DNA of 54,073 nt from RGIG1681 sp045594425 (lineage in GTDB: Bacteria; Bacillota; Clostridia; Christensenellales; UBA1242). The translations under genes were made by a program, and so were the position numbers. Where the stretch lies: positions 1 through 54,073 of the forward strand of contig JAZNYK010000004.1 in NCBI GenBank assembly GCA_045594425.1, given 5' to 3'. The notes beneath the pieces are model-generated. The model was not told where the DNA came from. It searched no databases and worked only from the letters and a program-made list of their open reading frames with translations. This document shows, piece by piece, positions 17,815-26,886 of this stretch. How positions within the stretch are numbered: the stretch's first letter is position 1; every line of letters begins with the position of its first letter.

Positions 17815-18348
17815 TTATTCTTCATCACCTGCTTTTGATTCTTCTGTTTCAGGTTCTTTTGATTCCTTTTTTTCAGCCTTTGCTGATTTTTCAGATTGTT
17901 CAGTTTTTGGTGCTTGTTTTTTCACTTCAATTTTAACATTTTCTGAATCTTCACCAAACAATTTCTCTTTGGTTGATTTTTCTTGGGCTTCAAGTTTTTC
18001 AGAAAGTTTAAACTTTTTCATTTCATGAATCTTTTGTTTGCTTTCAAGTTTCATGTTTAAAAGTTCATTCTTTTGTTCAAACTTTGCTTGTCTTTTCTTT
18101 TCGTTACGTTCTTTTTTGGCATCACTCTTTTTTGTGATATCTTCAACCATTAAATCATAAGACTTTCCAATCCTAACATTAAATGTTTTTACCAACAATT
18201 TAACAAAAAAGCAAGTGAGCCAAACAACAGCGATAAGTGTAACCAAAATGCACACAACAACCCCAATAAATGTGAAAATGTTTGTTGCCCACGACCAGTC
18301 TGATTTTTCTGCAATAAAGTTTGTCATGTTTGTTGTTAATAAAGTCAT
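17815..18348 (-). CDS. Single-pass membrane protein with charged coiled-coil tail
   Basis: 177 residues. One membrane helix (about 23-50, FTFIGVVVCILVTLIAVVWL region) near the N-terminus, then a Lys/Glu-rich, probably coiled-coil cytoplasmic region, ending in an acidic tail. No catalytic motif. The N-terminal part recalls small OadG/sodium-pump gamma-like membrane subunits but no partner genes are near, so this is not asserted. It forms an operon with the 70-residue gene 16 bases upstream. Confidence 0.65.
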   Translation of the reverse strand: MTLLTTNMTNFIAEKSDWSWATNIFTFIGVVVCILVTLIAVVWLTCFFVKLLVKTFNVRIGKSYDLMVEDITKKSDAKKERNEKKRQAKFEQKNELLNMKLESKQKIHEMKKFKLSEKLEAQEKSTKEKLFGEDSENVKIEVKKQAPKTEQSEKSAKAEKKESKEPETEESKAGDEE

Positions 18349-18364
18349 AATTCCCCCTAATCAA

Positions 18365-18577
18365 CTAAACCCCTTCAGCCATCATTCTTTTCTCAAGTTT
18401 TTTCGCTTCAAGTTTAGCCTTTCTTATCCTACATTTTTCATTTTCTATCTCACAAAGCCTTGTTGCTTCAGCAATCATATCACGAAGCCTTCTTTCTGCT
18501 GGGCTGTTGTAGATTCTTTGTTCTTCATACTCGTTGTTTTTTCTGATAATATAATCAGCATCGTAAAGTTTCATCAT
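18365..18577 (-). CDS. Small charged helical protein (70 aa), unknown
   Basis: Starts with an AGGAG site 7 bases upstream. It is almost entirely charged and helical (repeated E/K/R, e.g. EIENEKCRIRKAKLEAKKLEK) with no membrane segment. It precedes the membrane protein at 17815 in the same operon and could be its cytoplasmic partner. No family recognised. Confidence 0.6.
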   Translation of the reverse strand: MMKLYDADYIIRKNNEYEEQRIYNSPAERRLRDMIAEATRLCEIENEKCRIRKAKLEAKKLEKRMMAEGV

Positions 18578-18700
18578 AATGGTGCTCCTTTTACTAAACT
18601 ACACCATAATTATAACTGAAACAAAAAAACAACCTCAATCAAATGTTTTTATATTGCTTAATTTTGTTATATTTAAACAAATTTCAAAAATTGTGTTAAT

Positions 18701-19231
18701 CTAGTTTACAGAATAATATTTTTCTATTTTGTCAACTATTTGCTCAATGATTTCATCTTCAGACAAATTTGAAATATCGAGGCTTACATCAGCACAATCA
18801 AAAGATATTGCCAATTCCCTTTTTTTAAGCAAGTTTTCGCTTGGAAGCCTAAACTCACACTCTTCTTTTGAGTTATATTTCTTTTTGGTAAGTTCTTCCA
18901 TTTCTGTTCGAACGTCTTTGTGTAAAAACACAACAAAGTTACTGAGTTTTATTTTATAAAAAAAATCAAAGCAGTCATCTGCAAAACTCATGTCTGCCAC
19001 AAACACAGCATTGTCAAACTCAAGTTCCATTTTTACAATTGATTTCATTTTCTTTTTAACATATTCAATGCCGTTGGTTTTAAAAACTTCGCTAAACGAA
19101 AGTGGCATATGGTCAAACTCAAAAAGTTCTGTTTGATCAAAAACACGCATAGAAAAAATATCTGCCAACCTTTTTGCAAGTCTGTTTGACAGGTCATAAT
19201 CATAACCAGTAATCAGCAGATTTTGTTTCAT
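18701..19231 (-). CDS. Shikimate-kinase-like protein with a degenerate P-loop
   Basis: 176 residues. The layout follows shikimate/cytidylate-type kinases: an initial beta strand (NLLITG), helix with LAKRLADIFSMRVFDQTELFE (the kinase F-D-T-D-E-L position), SFSEVFKTNGIEYVKKKM, DNAVFVADMS, FVVFLHKD, and the C-terminal NLSEDEIIEQIVDKI helix. But where the family has GxxGxGKS/T this protein reads GYDYDLSNR, lacking the glycines and the lysine. It is thus probably unable to bind ATP normally. It ends a three-gene operon with two unknown proteins. Start has a GGAG site. Confidence 0.55.
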   Translation of the reverse strand: MKQNLLITGYDYDLSNRLAKRLADIFSMRVFDQTELFEFDHMPLSFSEVFKTNGIEYVKKKMKSIVKMELEFDNAVFVADMSFADDCFDFFYKIKLSNFVVFLHKDVRTEMEELTKKKYNSKEECEFRLPSENLLKKRELAISFDCADVSLDISNLSEDEIIEQIVDKIEKYYSVN

Positions 19232-19242
19232 TTATTGCTCCA

Positions 19243-19557
19243 TTAAGATGTGTAATTTTCCATATTTTTATCAAATTCAGAATTCTCAATATCGTTCCAA
19301 ATATTTCTTAATTCAACATCGATATTTTTCTCATCATCGCCAACTTTAGAAATTCTTTTTTCTTGGCGTTCATCAATAATATCTGAAAGAGTGCGTTTTA
19401 CAATCTCATCTCCATAAATTTTACGCAAAAATAATTCACTTGCAAGAGTTTTTTCGGAAACGCCACATTTTTTTAAATCTTCAATCGAAATATACTGTTT
19501 GGCAACTTCACTTTCAAACTCTTTTTCATATTCTGTCAAAAGTTTAGATTGTTCCAT
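19243..19557 (-). CDS. Small hypothetical protein (104 aa)
   Basis: Acidic, hydrophilic, mostly helical protein without motifs that I recognise; start preceded by AAAAGGAG. It sits 11 bases after the coiled-coil protein at 19569 and 11 bases before the shikimate-kinase-like gene, so the three are probably co-transcribed and may form a complex. Confidence 0.6.
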   Translation of the reverse strand: MEQSKLLTEYEKEFESEVAKQYISIEDLKKCGVSEKTLASELFLRKIYGDEIVKRTLSDIIDERQEKRISKVGDDEKNIDVELRNIWNDIENSEFDKNMENYTS

Positions 19558-19568
19558 AAAAACTCCTT

Positions 19569-20753
19569 TTAATCATCATGTTTTAAAAGCATCCTTGAAA
19601 GTTCTGCAGCCATTTCTTCTTTTTCTGCTTCTTCAAGTTCTTTTTTCTCTTTTTCTTTTTGTTTTTTCAAAAGCAATTCTTCTTGCTTTTTTTGTTCTTC
19701 TTCTGATTCTTTCTGCAAGTTTTGGTCTTGTTCTTCTTGCCACTCTTCAATCATATTGTCATACATCATTGAAATGAGGTCTTGAATCAAATCTTCTTTT
19801 TCTTGCTCGATTCTAACTTCTTCACTTTCTTGTTCTTCTGTTTTTTCAACTTCTCCCGCAAGACCTTCTGATAAAATTGGAACCTTTTTAGATGCTGGCA
19901 ACAATTCAGACTTTTCATTGCATTTGAATTTTTCATTAAATTCTTTTGCTCGAAGTGGATACTTTTTCAAAAGTTGTTGTTTGCAAACAACATCAAACAT
20001 ATTTTGAACACCAGCCATATAATCGGTTGTTGTTTGGGTTATTTCTGTTTTAAAACTCAAAAGATTTCCAAGTTCTTTGTTGATATCTTTAATAGATTTT
20101 GATTTAACTTGGTCACTAACAAAAGATGTTATGCTTTTTAAAACTGTTTGTTTTGTGTGAACATCAAAAATTGCATCATCAGGAATTGTTGCCGCTGATG
20201 ATGGATACATCTGAATAAGTTTTGTTAAAGTTTCTTGACTTAATGAACGCAAAACATTTTTATTGTATGGCACAGAAAAGTCTAACAAACCATCAACAAA
20301 CACAAGAGTTTCGCCATGAACAAACTTCATACGTGCATTGTTTGAAAGTGCTGGGTTCAAATTCAATTCATTTTCTGAAAGATTACTCAACTCACAAACT
20401 TCCATATTTGCAAGAACTTTTTTGTCAAAACGCTCATTATAAATACCAACAGACTCTAGTCTATCGCTTAAATACTCAACACGTTCACTATTTCTATTTG
20501 ATATTGTTTCAACTCGATTTTTTAAGGCTAGTGCCAAAATGAGTTTGTTTTGCATTTCTTTTTGTTTTTTTGAATATAATGCGACTTTTTCAATATCAAC
20601 CGCTTCTTCAAGTGCTTTTTCTATAGCATTAAGTTCAAGGGCTGTTTTTTCACAAACCTTTAAAAGTTTCAACAAAATTGCCCTTAAAGAGTCTACAATT
20701 TTGACAGATAAAACTTTTTGAACAATAATGTCACTATCATCAAAATATTTCAT
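19569..20753 (-). CDS. Coiled-coil protein, unknown function (394 aa)
   Basis: N-terminal half is helical, with heptad-like Leu/Lys/Glu patterns. The middle (about 150-270) is less charged and may be globular (DGLLDFSVPYNKNVLRSLSQ, VSDQVKSKS). The last 100 residues are extremely Glu/Lys/Gln-rich with runs such as KKQEELLLKKQKEKEKKELE. No membrane segment or signal. First gene of a three-gene operon (20753 to 18701); start with an AGGTG site. Confidence 0.65.
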   Translation of the reverse strand: MKYFDDSDIIVQKVLSVKIVDSLRAILLKLLKVCEKTALELNAIEKALEEAVDIEKVALYSKKQKEMQNKLILALALKNRVETISNRNSERVEYLSDRLESVGIYNERFDKKVLANMEVCELSNLSENELNLNPALSNNARMKFVHGETLVFVDGLLDFSVPYNKNVLRSLSQETLTKLIQMYPSSAATIPDDAIFDVHTKQTVLKSITSFVSDQVKSKSIKDINKELGNLLSFKTEITQTTTDYMAGVQNMFDVVCKQQLLKKYPLRAKEFNEKFKCNEKSELLPASKKVPILSEGLAGEVEKTEEQESEEVRIEQEKEDLIQDLISMMYDNMIEEWQEEQDQNLQKESEEEQKKQEELLLKKQKEKEKKELEEAEKEEMAAELSRMLLKHDD

Positions 20754-20803
20754 ATAATCACCTAATTTTATAATACTTGTATTTTTTTAAACTGTCAATA
20801 AAA

Positions 20804-22111
20804 TTACGTTCTGCTGCGTTTTTTTGGTTTCAAGAAGATAACAACCAACACAAGCGCACCTGTCACAACACTTGCAAATAATTCCCAACTAATCATAAAC
20901 CCTGCATTGTGTTCACTAATTTCTAAACAATAAACAATCTCGCCTTCTATGTTTGCAAAAGTTATTGTCCCCATTTCATCTGTTCTTATAAACCAATCAT
21001 CTTCAATGCTTTCAAGTTCAGAAATTCTTGAAATAACAGAACTTGATGGATGCCCATAAGAGTTATCTTCACCCACCGAAAATACCACAAATTTAGGATT
21101 TATTAATTTTAAAAATGCTTTGCTAGAACTGTAGGCACTCCCGTGATGTCCCGCAAGATAAACACTTATGTTTGACAGTTCAGCACGCTCAATGTTTGTT
21201 AAACTATTAATAAAATCAAATTCTGCAGAGTTTTCAAAAACACTGCTTGATGAATTTCCACTTCCTGCACTTGCATCACCAGAAAAGAAATACTTATCAT
21301 TAAAACAAGAAACCACAAAAATTGCTGATGCATCATTAGAATTTGAAACACCATAACCTTTTGTTGCATAACCAGAAGTTCTTTCGCAAAATGAAGATAT
21401 ATTTAAATTCTCATCCCTAACAATCGGAGCATAAAATTCAACTTTATAATTTTCACCAGATATTTTCAAGCCATCATAAAACACAACCACATCACTTTGA
21501 ATTTTATTTTCACCTTCACTATAAGTTTCTGCATAAATGTTAGATATAAAATTTTTATAAACAAGAGATGTTGCCCTTGAAATTTTGTTAGAAGAACCAT
21601 AGGTTTCCAAATAATAATCATAGACTGGCTTTAAGTCTTCATGTTCATAAACTTCAAATGTTGCAAAACTTGAACCTGTGCCACAGATTTGAAATGGTCT
21701 AATAATTTGTTTTATCTCAAAATTTTCAAGCACATGGTTCAAGCCTCCAATATGGTCAGAATCCGCATGAGTGGCAATCATATAATCAATAGTTTCAACA
21801 TTTTTAGATTTTAAAAAGTTTTCAATTTTCAAACCATACATGGTGTTTCCACCATCAATTAAAATGGTTTTTCCGTCTGGAAGTTCAATAAATGAACAGT
21901 TGCCTTGCCCAACATCAATATAATGCACCTTATAACTTGCTGTAGCCACGTCTTTTTGCAGACGCTCATTATCCCGAAGCGAAATGTTCATTTTTAACAA
22001 ACGTTCTAGTTTGTCTGAAAACAAAAAAGACAAAAATAATAATGTCAGCAAAACCGCCGACATTATCACTTTTGTTATTATTTCCTTTTTTGAAACAAAC
22101 TTAATTTTCAT
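20804..22111 (-). CDS. ComEC/Rec2-type metallo-beta-lactamase-fold hydrolase, membrane anchored
   Basis: 435 residues. Membrane helix at about 13-31, then a metallo-beta-lactamase fold: VHYIDVGQGNCSFIELPDG, ILIDGGN, and the metal site THADSDH (His115, Asp117, Asp119, His120), followed by SGDAS and GHHGS ligands. The fold and the IDVGQG opening match the ComEC C-terminal nuclease-like domain and related secreted proteins. A second membrane helix (about 406-427) and basic KPKKRSR tail follow, so the enzyme domain lies outside the cell. Its start overlaps the patatin gene by 11 bases. It lacks the ComEC channel, so a role in DNA uptake is not established. Confidence 0.85.
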   Translation of the reverse strand: MKIKFVSKKEIITKVIMSAVLLTLLFLSFLFSDKLERLLKMNISLRDNERLQKDVATASYKVHYIDVGQGNCSFIELPDGKTILIDGGNTMYGLKIENFLKSKNVETIDYMIATHADSDHIGGLNHVLENFEIKQIIRPFQICGTGSSFATFEVYEHEDLKPVYDYYLETYGSSNKISRATSLVYKNFISNIYAETYSEGENKIQSDVVVFYDGLKISGENYKVEFYAPIVRDENLNISSFCERTSGYATKGYGVSNSNDASAIFVVSCFNDKYFFSGDASAGSGNSSSSVFENSAEFDFINSLTNIERAELSNISVYLAGHHGSAYSSSKAFLKLINPKFVVFSVGEDNSYGHPSSSVISRISELESIEDDWFIRTDEMGTITFANIEGEIVYCLEISEHNAGFMISWELFASVVTGALVLVVIFLKPKKRSRT

Positions 22112-22967
22112 CTTTTGTGAAATACTTTCCTATCTTTTTGTGATTAATCTCTAAAATTTTTTCAATTTTATCTTTGTTTGCCATGACAGTGTCATAACCA
22201 ATTTTTATCATTTCATCAACGCCTTCAAGTTTTAATGGTGAAAACGTTTCAAGCGGTGGCTTAAAAATTAAATCTGCCATTGCAAGGGTTTGGTCAACCT
22301 TTGCCTGCATCATGATTCCAATTGCAGATGAAAGCACACTTACAGTTGAAAGCGATTCTGTTCCTGTGCCACGCAAGTGATTAACATCTATTGCAAACAC
22401 AACATTTGCACCCATCTTTCTGGCTATATCAACAGGAACATTATTTCTAATACCACCATCAACAAGGTGCATATCTTCATAAACAACCGGCGTAAACACT
22501 CCAGGAACCGCACAACTTGCTGAAACAACTTTTGCAACATTTCCATAATCAAAGTCTATTTCTTTGCCTGTTTTTAGGTCTGTGCAAACAACTGTTAGTG
22601 GAATTTTCATTTCAGAAAACACCGTTAAATCGCCAAAAATGCCATTCATGAGTTTTTCAATCCTATCCGATTTAACTGGCTTAACAAAAGGAATTGCACC
22701 TCTAAAAACATCTTTTTTTGTCATTCCTTGTGCAATTTGTTCAATCTCTGTGGCTGATTTTCCAAAAGCATAAAGAGATGCAACCATGCTTCCAGCACTT
22801 GTTCCAACAATGCAGTCAAATTCAACACCAAGTTCTTCAAATGCCTTAAGAGCACCAATATGCCCCATGCCACGACATCCACCTCCACCCAAAACCAAAC
22901 CAATTTTGGTTTTTTTATGAATTTGAACTTTATCTTCTTGTTTTTTCTTTTTAAAAAACCAACCCAT
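22101..22967 (-). CDS. Patatin-like phospholipase (RssA/NTE type)
   Basis: 288 residues. Oxyanion motif GGGGCRGMGHIGAL (27-40), nucleophile elbow GTSAGS with Ser57, and catalytic Asp170 in DGGIRNNVP, a complete Ser-Asp dyad. Members are acyl hydrolases of membrane lipids or lysophospholipids. A basic N-terminus (KKKKQ) but no signal peptide, so probably cytoplasmic. It is translationally coupled to the downstream metallo-hydrolase. Confidence 0.92.
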   Translation of the reverse strand: MGWFFKKKKQEDKVQIHKKTKIGLVLGGGGCRGMGHIGALKAFEELGVEFDCIVGTSAGSMVASLYAFGKSATEIEQIAQGMTKKDVFRGAIPFVKPVKSDRIEKLMNGIFGDLTVFSEMKIPLTVVCTDLKTGKEIDFDYGNVAKVVSASCAVPGVFTPVVYEDMHLVDGGIRNNVPVDIARKMGANVVFAIDVNHLRGTGTESLSTVSVLSSAIGIMMQAKVDQTLAMADLIFKPPLETFSPLKLEGVDEMIKIGYDTVMANKDKIEKILEINHKKIGKYFTKDEN

Positions 22968-23027
22968 AGTCGCCTCGCCTAATTAGTATATATCATAACT
23001 ATACCATTTATTTTAAAATAATCAAAG

Positions 23028-23058
23028 AAAAAACTTTCAAGTTGCCTTGAAAGTTTTT
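23028..23058 (-). terminator. Terminator after the Glu-rich membrane protein gene
   Basis: Stem AAAACTTTCAAG/CTTGAAAGTTTT on the minus strand followed by a T-run. Confidence 0.8.
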
Positions 23059-23075
23059 TTGTATATTTTTAATTG

Positions 23076-24023
23076 TTATGCAGAAACTGCAGTGTCATCA
23101 CTCTTGTTAATGAGTTCTTGAAGTTCAGCAATTTCTTCATTGTAACGTGCTTTTTCTTGAATTAAGAATTTAGCCATCTTAACGTTATGTTCATTCTTTT
23201 CTTTGTTGCTTTCGATGAATTCTTCAGCATCTTGAATACTTGCTTTAAGTTCAGCAATGTGTGCAGTAAGTTCTTCTTGCTTAATCTTTTTATCTTCGTC
23301 AACATTTTTGATATCTGTTACACTATACATAACAAGGTTAAGGTTTGTAAGTTCACCAGCACGTCTATCAAGCATTTTTTGGTTTCTATTTTTTCTTCTC
23401 TTTGTTCTTTCGTATTTTAAGATAGATTTTTGAATCTTTGCCAAATCTCTTTCGATTTTGTTTCTGTTTTCAATAATCTTTTCAAGTCTTGACTTGTAGT
23501 CGATAACAGAACCTGCAACGATTGGTTCATGTTTTTCACTCTTAAGTTCTTCAATATGTGTCAAAAGTTCTGCATCATCTTCTGATGTTTCATTTTGAGC
23601 ATCTTCGTCAATTGAAGCGAACTCTTCAATATCTTTTTCTTCTACTTTTTCTTTCTTTGAAGGTTTTACTTCTTCAACAACTTCAACTTTTTCTTCTACC
23701 TTTGGTTCTTCGATTTCTTCAACCACTTCTTCTGTTTTTGCTTCTTCAACAACAACATCTTCAACCTTTGGTTCTTCTTTTGTTTGTTCTTCGAGATTAG
23801 CAATCATTTCATCCACGCTAACTTCTTCTTCCTTTTGTTTTGCGTTTGTTGTGTTGTAGTTAATGAAATATTGTTCTGTGTAAACACTTTTTACATCTTC
23901 TTCATTTTCTTCTTCATCTGGTTCTGCAGTAATTTCTGCAATAAACATGAAAAAGAACACAAGTGACACAAATGCAGCCAAACCTGCAACGCTAATAAGC
24001 ACAATTTGCAATGTTGATAACAT
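23076..24023 (-). CDS. Single-pass membrane protein with Glu-rich linker and coiled coil
   Basis: 315 residues. Membrane helix at about 5-30, then a long Glu/Val/Lys low-complexity segment (roughly 35-165) with imperfect repeats of the type EEPKVEEKVEVVEEVK, then a C-terminal coiled coil (about 175-305) including a basic RTKRRKNRNQK patch. The layout (anchor, flexible acidic tether, coiled coil) recalls divisome or cytoskeletal scaffolds such as EzrA or ZipA in shape only; there is no sequence evidence for either. Strong promoter at 24133-24161 and its own terminator. Confidence 0.65.
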   Translation of the reverse strand: MLSTLQIVLISVAGLAAFVSLVFFFMFIAEITAEPDEEENEEDVKSVYTEQYFINYNTTNAKQKEEEVSVDEMIANLEEQTKEEPKVEDVVVEEAKTEEVVEEIEEPKVEEKVEVVEEVKPSKKEKVEEKDIEEFASIDEDAQNETSEDDAELLTHIEELKSEKHEPIVAGSVIDYKSRLEKIIENRNKIERDLAKIQKSILKYERTKRRKNRNQKMLDRRAGELTNLNLVMYSVTDIKNVDEDKKIKQEELTAHIAELKASIQDAEEFIESNKEKNEHNVKMAKFLIQEKARYNEEIAELQELINKSDDTAVSA

Positions 24024-24132
24024 ATATTATTTCCCCCTTTCTTTTAAAAATTTCATTTTAAAGTTGTAAAATTTTAATCATATTTGTTTAATTTTTTACA
24101 TTTTGAAATTGAAATTTTCTTTTGACATGGTT

Positions 24133-24161
24133 ATTTTAACATAATTTACAGCCATTGTCAA
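24133..24161 (-). promoter_or_regulatory. Promoter of the gene at 23076
   Basis: Minus strand: -35 TTGACA, 17-base spacer ending TGT, -10 TAAAAT (extended -10). Leader of about 100 AT-rich bases with no clear structure. Confidence 0.75.
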
Positions 24162-24211
24162 TACCCATTTTTTAAAAAGTTTAATAATATTATTATATTC
24201 AATCATAATAA

Positions 24212-24241
24212 AAAGATGTTTCAACAAACTGAAACATCTTT
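24212..24241 (-). terminator. Terminator after the YbaK-family gene
   Basis: Stem AAGATGTTTC/GAAACATCTT followed by a T-rich stretch on the minus strand. Confidence 0.75.
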
Positions 24242-24254
24242 AATCAAAAATCAC

Positions 24255-24725
24255 TTACATTTGTTTGCAAACATCAATAAACCCTTTGCAATTTTGAGCA
24301 ACTTTTTCAAGTTCTTCCACCCTCAAACCAATGGCACTATTAGAACTTCCACAAGCAGGATAAACAACATCAAATCGTTTTAGCATTTCATCTAAAAACA
24401 CTGCAACTTCATCATTCACTGCAAATGGGCACACACCACCAACAGCATGACCAACTAGCGATTCAACTTCTTCAAATTTAAGCATCTTTGCTTTTTCACC
24501 AAACACTGCTTTATACTTTGAATTATCAATCTTTGTATCCCCTGCACAAACAATCATAACTGGTTTATCATTAACCAAAAATGTTAGTGACTTTGCGATG
24601 TGTGCAGGTTCACAACCAACTGCAAGTGCAGCAAGTTCAACAGTTGCACTAGACACATCAAACTGCATAATTTTTTTATCTAAATCAAACTGTTTTAAAT
24701 AACTTGTAACTTTTTCAACACTCAT
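24255..24725 (-). CDS. YbaK/aminoacyl-tRNA deacylase family protein
   Basis: 156 residues matching the YbaK/ProX editing domain: SSATVELAALAVGCEPAHIAKSL, VNDKPVMIVCAGD, the GHAVGGVCPF motif and the ACGSSNSAIGLRVEEL end. Members hydrolyse mischarged tRNAs, typically Cys-tRNA(Pro) or similar, in trans. The precise substrate cannot be told here. Start has an AGAGG site and lies 10 bases before the end of the HExxH gene, so translation may be coupled. Confidence 0.9.
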   Translation of the reverse strand: MSVEKVTSYLKQFDLDKKIMQFDVSSATVELAALAVGCEPAHIAKSLTFLVNDKPVMIVCAGDTKIDNSKYKAVFGEKAKMLKFEEVESLVGHAVGGVCPFAVNDEVAVFLDEMLKRFDVVYPACGSSNSAIGLRVEELEKVAQNCKGFIDVCKQM

Positions 24726-24734
24726 AATAACCTC

Positions 24735-25829
24735 TTAAAACAAACCATAACTTGATTCTTCAACAAGCGGAACGCACTTGCTTAGAACACCAGTTTTTTG
24801 TTTTAACAACCTATTTTTTAACATTTCAGGAAGCGATGTTGTAACCGCAGGATAAACTTCCGGCATATCCAAATTAACAAAAGAACCAAATTGATTTTTT
24901 CTAACAGCACTCTCGCCTTGCTGTTGAACAACCAAAAGATTTTTTGCAAGAACTCTTTTGTTTAAATCTACAGCAGTTTTTTTACTTTTGAAAACCATAT
25001 TTGCAACTTCTGGTGCATACTCACCAGAACGTCTGGTATAAAATTCAAACAACCTTAATCTTTTTTTAAAATCCTCTTTTGAAATCTTGCCATTTTCTAA
25101 AGCCAAGAATAATAATCCATATGCGTTATTATAATATTTTTGCATATGTTCCTTTTGAAATTTTTCACGGTCTTTTTTACCAACAATCATGCGTTTTGCA
25201 ATTTGATATGCATCCAAATTGTTTTGCATTTCATTCCAATAACCAATTTTTCCAGTTAATTCTGCAACAATATTTTTAATAGTATCCTGACCAAGAGTGT
25301 CGCCAGAAAATTTCAAATTATACAACTCATCAACTTTTGCACCAAGAAGTGCACACAAACCAATACAAGTGAACATTTCAAAATTATAATATTTTTGGTC
25401 ACGATATTCAATTGCGGTTGCTTTTCGTTTTTCTGGTTCGTTTTTAAGCATTTTTAAATATACTCTTCTTGAAGACAATTCATTAAATCCTTCTTCAATA
25501 AAAGTTCCAGTAAATCCACCCAACCTATATCCAACAAAATAAAAAGCAACATTTTTTTCAAATTCTTCATCATAACCAATAACATATTCTTTATGTCTAC
25601 TTCTTAAATGGTCAAGTTCATGAACAATTGCGTGTTCTGTGGCATCTGGTCTATAATAAATGCAATTTGCCTCTGCACTTGCATACGCATAACCTTGTGC
25701 GAGATTTTTATCCTCAACAAAATTTACCTTTTCAAGCCACGCAGGAATAAACTCTCCACTATCCCGCAATGTTAAAAGGTATTTTTTTAAAAGCAAGTTT
25801 GTATTAATTGCACTTTTTCTTTCTTTCAT
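24735..25829 (-). CDS. Protein with an HExxH zinc-protease-like motif, unknown family
   Basis: 364 residues from the ATG at 25829. The sequence HAIVHELDHL gives an HExxH motif (His70, Glu71, His74), and FIEEGFNE about 40 residues later supplies a candidate third ligand (Glu112/113), the gluzincin arrangement. The remainder is helical and unrecognised. No signal peptide or membrane segment, so an intracellular metallopeptidase is plausible. No Shine-Dalgarno precedes the ATG; a strong promoter -10 ends 9 bases before it, suggesting a near-leaderless mRNA. It precedes the YbaK gene in one operon. Confidence 0.65.
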   Translation of the reverse strand: MKERKSAINTNLLLKKYLLTLRDSGEFIPAWLEKVNFVEDKNLAQGYAYASAEANCIYYRPDATEHAIVHELDHLRSRHKEYVIGYDEEFEKNVAFYFVGYRLGGFTGTFIEEGFNELSSRRVYLKMLKNEPEKRKATAIEYRDQKYYNFEMFTCIGLCALLGAKVDELYNLKFSGDTLGQDTIKNIVAELTGKIGYWNEMQNNLDAYQIAKRMIVGKKDREKFQKEHMQKYYNNAYGLLFLALENGKISKEDFKKRLRLFEFYTRRSGEYAPEVANMVFKSKKTAVDLNKRVLAKNLLVVQQQGESAVRKNQFGSFVNLDMPEVYPAVTTSLPEMLKNRLLKQKTGVLSKCVPLVEESSYGLF

Positions 25830-25838
25830 GATGTAAAA

Positions 25839-25867
25839 ATTATAACATACCGTCATAAAATTGTAAA
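25839..25867 (-). promoter_or_regulatory. Promoter giving a near-leaderless mRNA for the HExxH gene
   Basis: Minus strand: -35 TTTACA, 17-base spacer ending TGT, -10 TATAAT, 9 bases to the ATG. Expected start of transcription is 1-3 bases before the ATG. Confidence 0.7.
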
Positions 25868-25879
25868 CAAGCACAAAAT

Positions 25880-25905
25880 AAAAAACTAGGAAAATCCTAG
25901 TTTTA
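25880..25905 (-). terminator. Terminator of the PHP gene
   Basis: Stem AAACTAGGA/TCCTAGTTT followed by TTTATTTTG on the minus strand. Confidence 0.75.
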
Positions 25906-26772
25906 AGAAATTGTATTTTTGAAAATATCTTTAACTTTAATCATACTTTCATCAACTGGTGAACCATCTGAAGACATTTCTGCGAGTTGAACCGCTTTGT
26001 TTTTCCCATGATAATCAGAACCGCAAGTTATAAACAAACCATGTTTGTTTGCAATTTCAACAAGTCCAGCAATTTCATTTGCATCATAAAGTGAATAAAA
26101 ACACTCTAAACCAGCAAGTCCCAATGGTTTCATCATGGCAACAAATCTATCAACATCTTCATGAGTAATTGCTTTTTCTTTCAATCCATGCAAAGAGTGT
26201 GCCCAAACAAGTTTTGCGCCAATTTTGTTCATTTTTTCAAGAACTTCTTTGCCATCTAATCTATACTTTCTTGGATATTTAATTTTTTGCAAACACTCTT
26301 GAATTGCAACTTCAACTTCATCAAAATATCCATCATCAACCAAACAATTTGCGATATCCAATTTTCTAATATTTACTCTAGATTTTAAAAATTCTTTTGA
26401 TTTATCAGAAAAAACGTAGCCTGCATCTTCTAAAAACTTAAATCTTTCAACATCTTTAAGTTTCAAAAGGTCTGACATTTGTTGTTCTAAATCAAGAACT
26501 TCAGGTGCAAACGGGTCAAAATCATAAGCCAAAATGTGCATTTTTTGACCTTCAAACAAACAAGTAAACTCGGCACCAACAACAAAAGTTAAGCCGTTAT
26601 CCCTAATTTTTTGTTTAAGTTCTTCGCTATTTAAAATTGTTCTGCAACCAAGTGCTGTGTCGTGGTCAGTTAAAGCAAAATAATCAATCCCTGCATTCTT
26701 TACGTTTTTGATAAGTGTGTCAAGGTCATCCTTTCCATCCGAAAATGTTGAGTGAATGTGTAAATCAAACAT
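25903..26772 (-). CDS. PHP-domain phosphoesterase
   Basis: 289 residues with the full set of PHP metal ligands: DLHIHSTFSDG, ALTDHD, VGAEFT, LVWAHSLHG and CGSDYHG. The arrangement matches stand-alone PHP proteins of the YciV/RNase AM-like group, which remove 5' nucleotides or hydrolyse 3',5'-bisphosphates. Substrate not decidable from sequence. Start with a GGAG site; monocistronic, divergent from the zeta-like kinase gene. Confidence 0.9.
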   Translation of the reverse strand: MFDLHIHSTFSDGKDDLDTLIKNVKNAGIDYFALTDHDTALGCRTILNSEELKQKIRDNGLTFVVGAEFTCLFEGQKMHILAYDFDPFAPEVLDLEQQMSDLLKLKDVERFKFLEDAGYVFSDKSKEFLKSRVNIRKLDIANCLVDDGYFDEVEVAIQECLQKIKYPRKYRLDGKEVLEKMNKIGAKLVWAHSLHGLKEKAITHEDVDRFVAMMKPLGLAGLECFYSLYDANEIAGLVEIANKHGLFITCGSDYHGKNKAVQLAEMSSDGSPVDESMIKVKDIFKNTIS

Positions 26773-26886
26773 ATAAAATCTCCTACAACTTATTGTATAA
26801 TAAAAACAGTAAAAAAGTCAATCGACCATTGAAATTCAAAAAAATATATGTTATTCTAAAAGCAGTTATTTTTTATAGGTGCAATT

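Noticed and set aside
17815..18348. OadG-like sodium pump subunit
   Set aside because: Only the position of the membrane helix and charged tail are similar, and no decarboxylase genes are adjacent.
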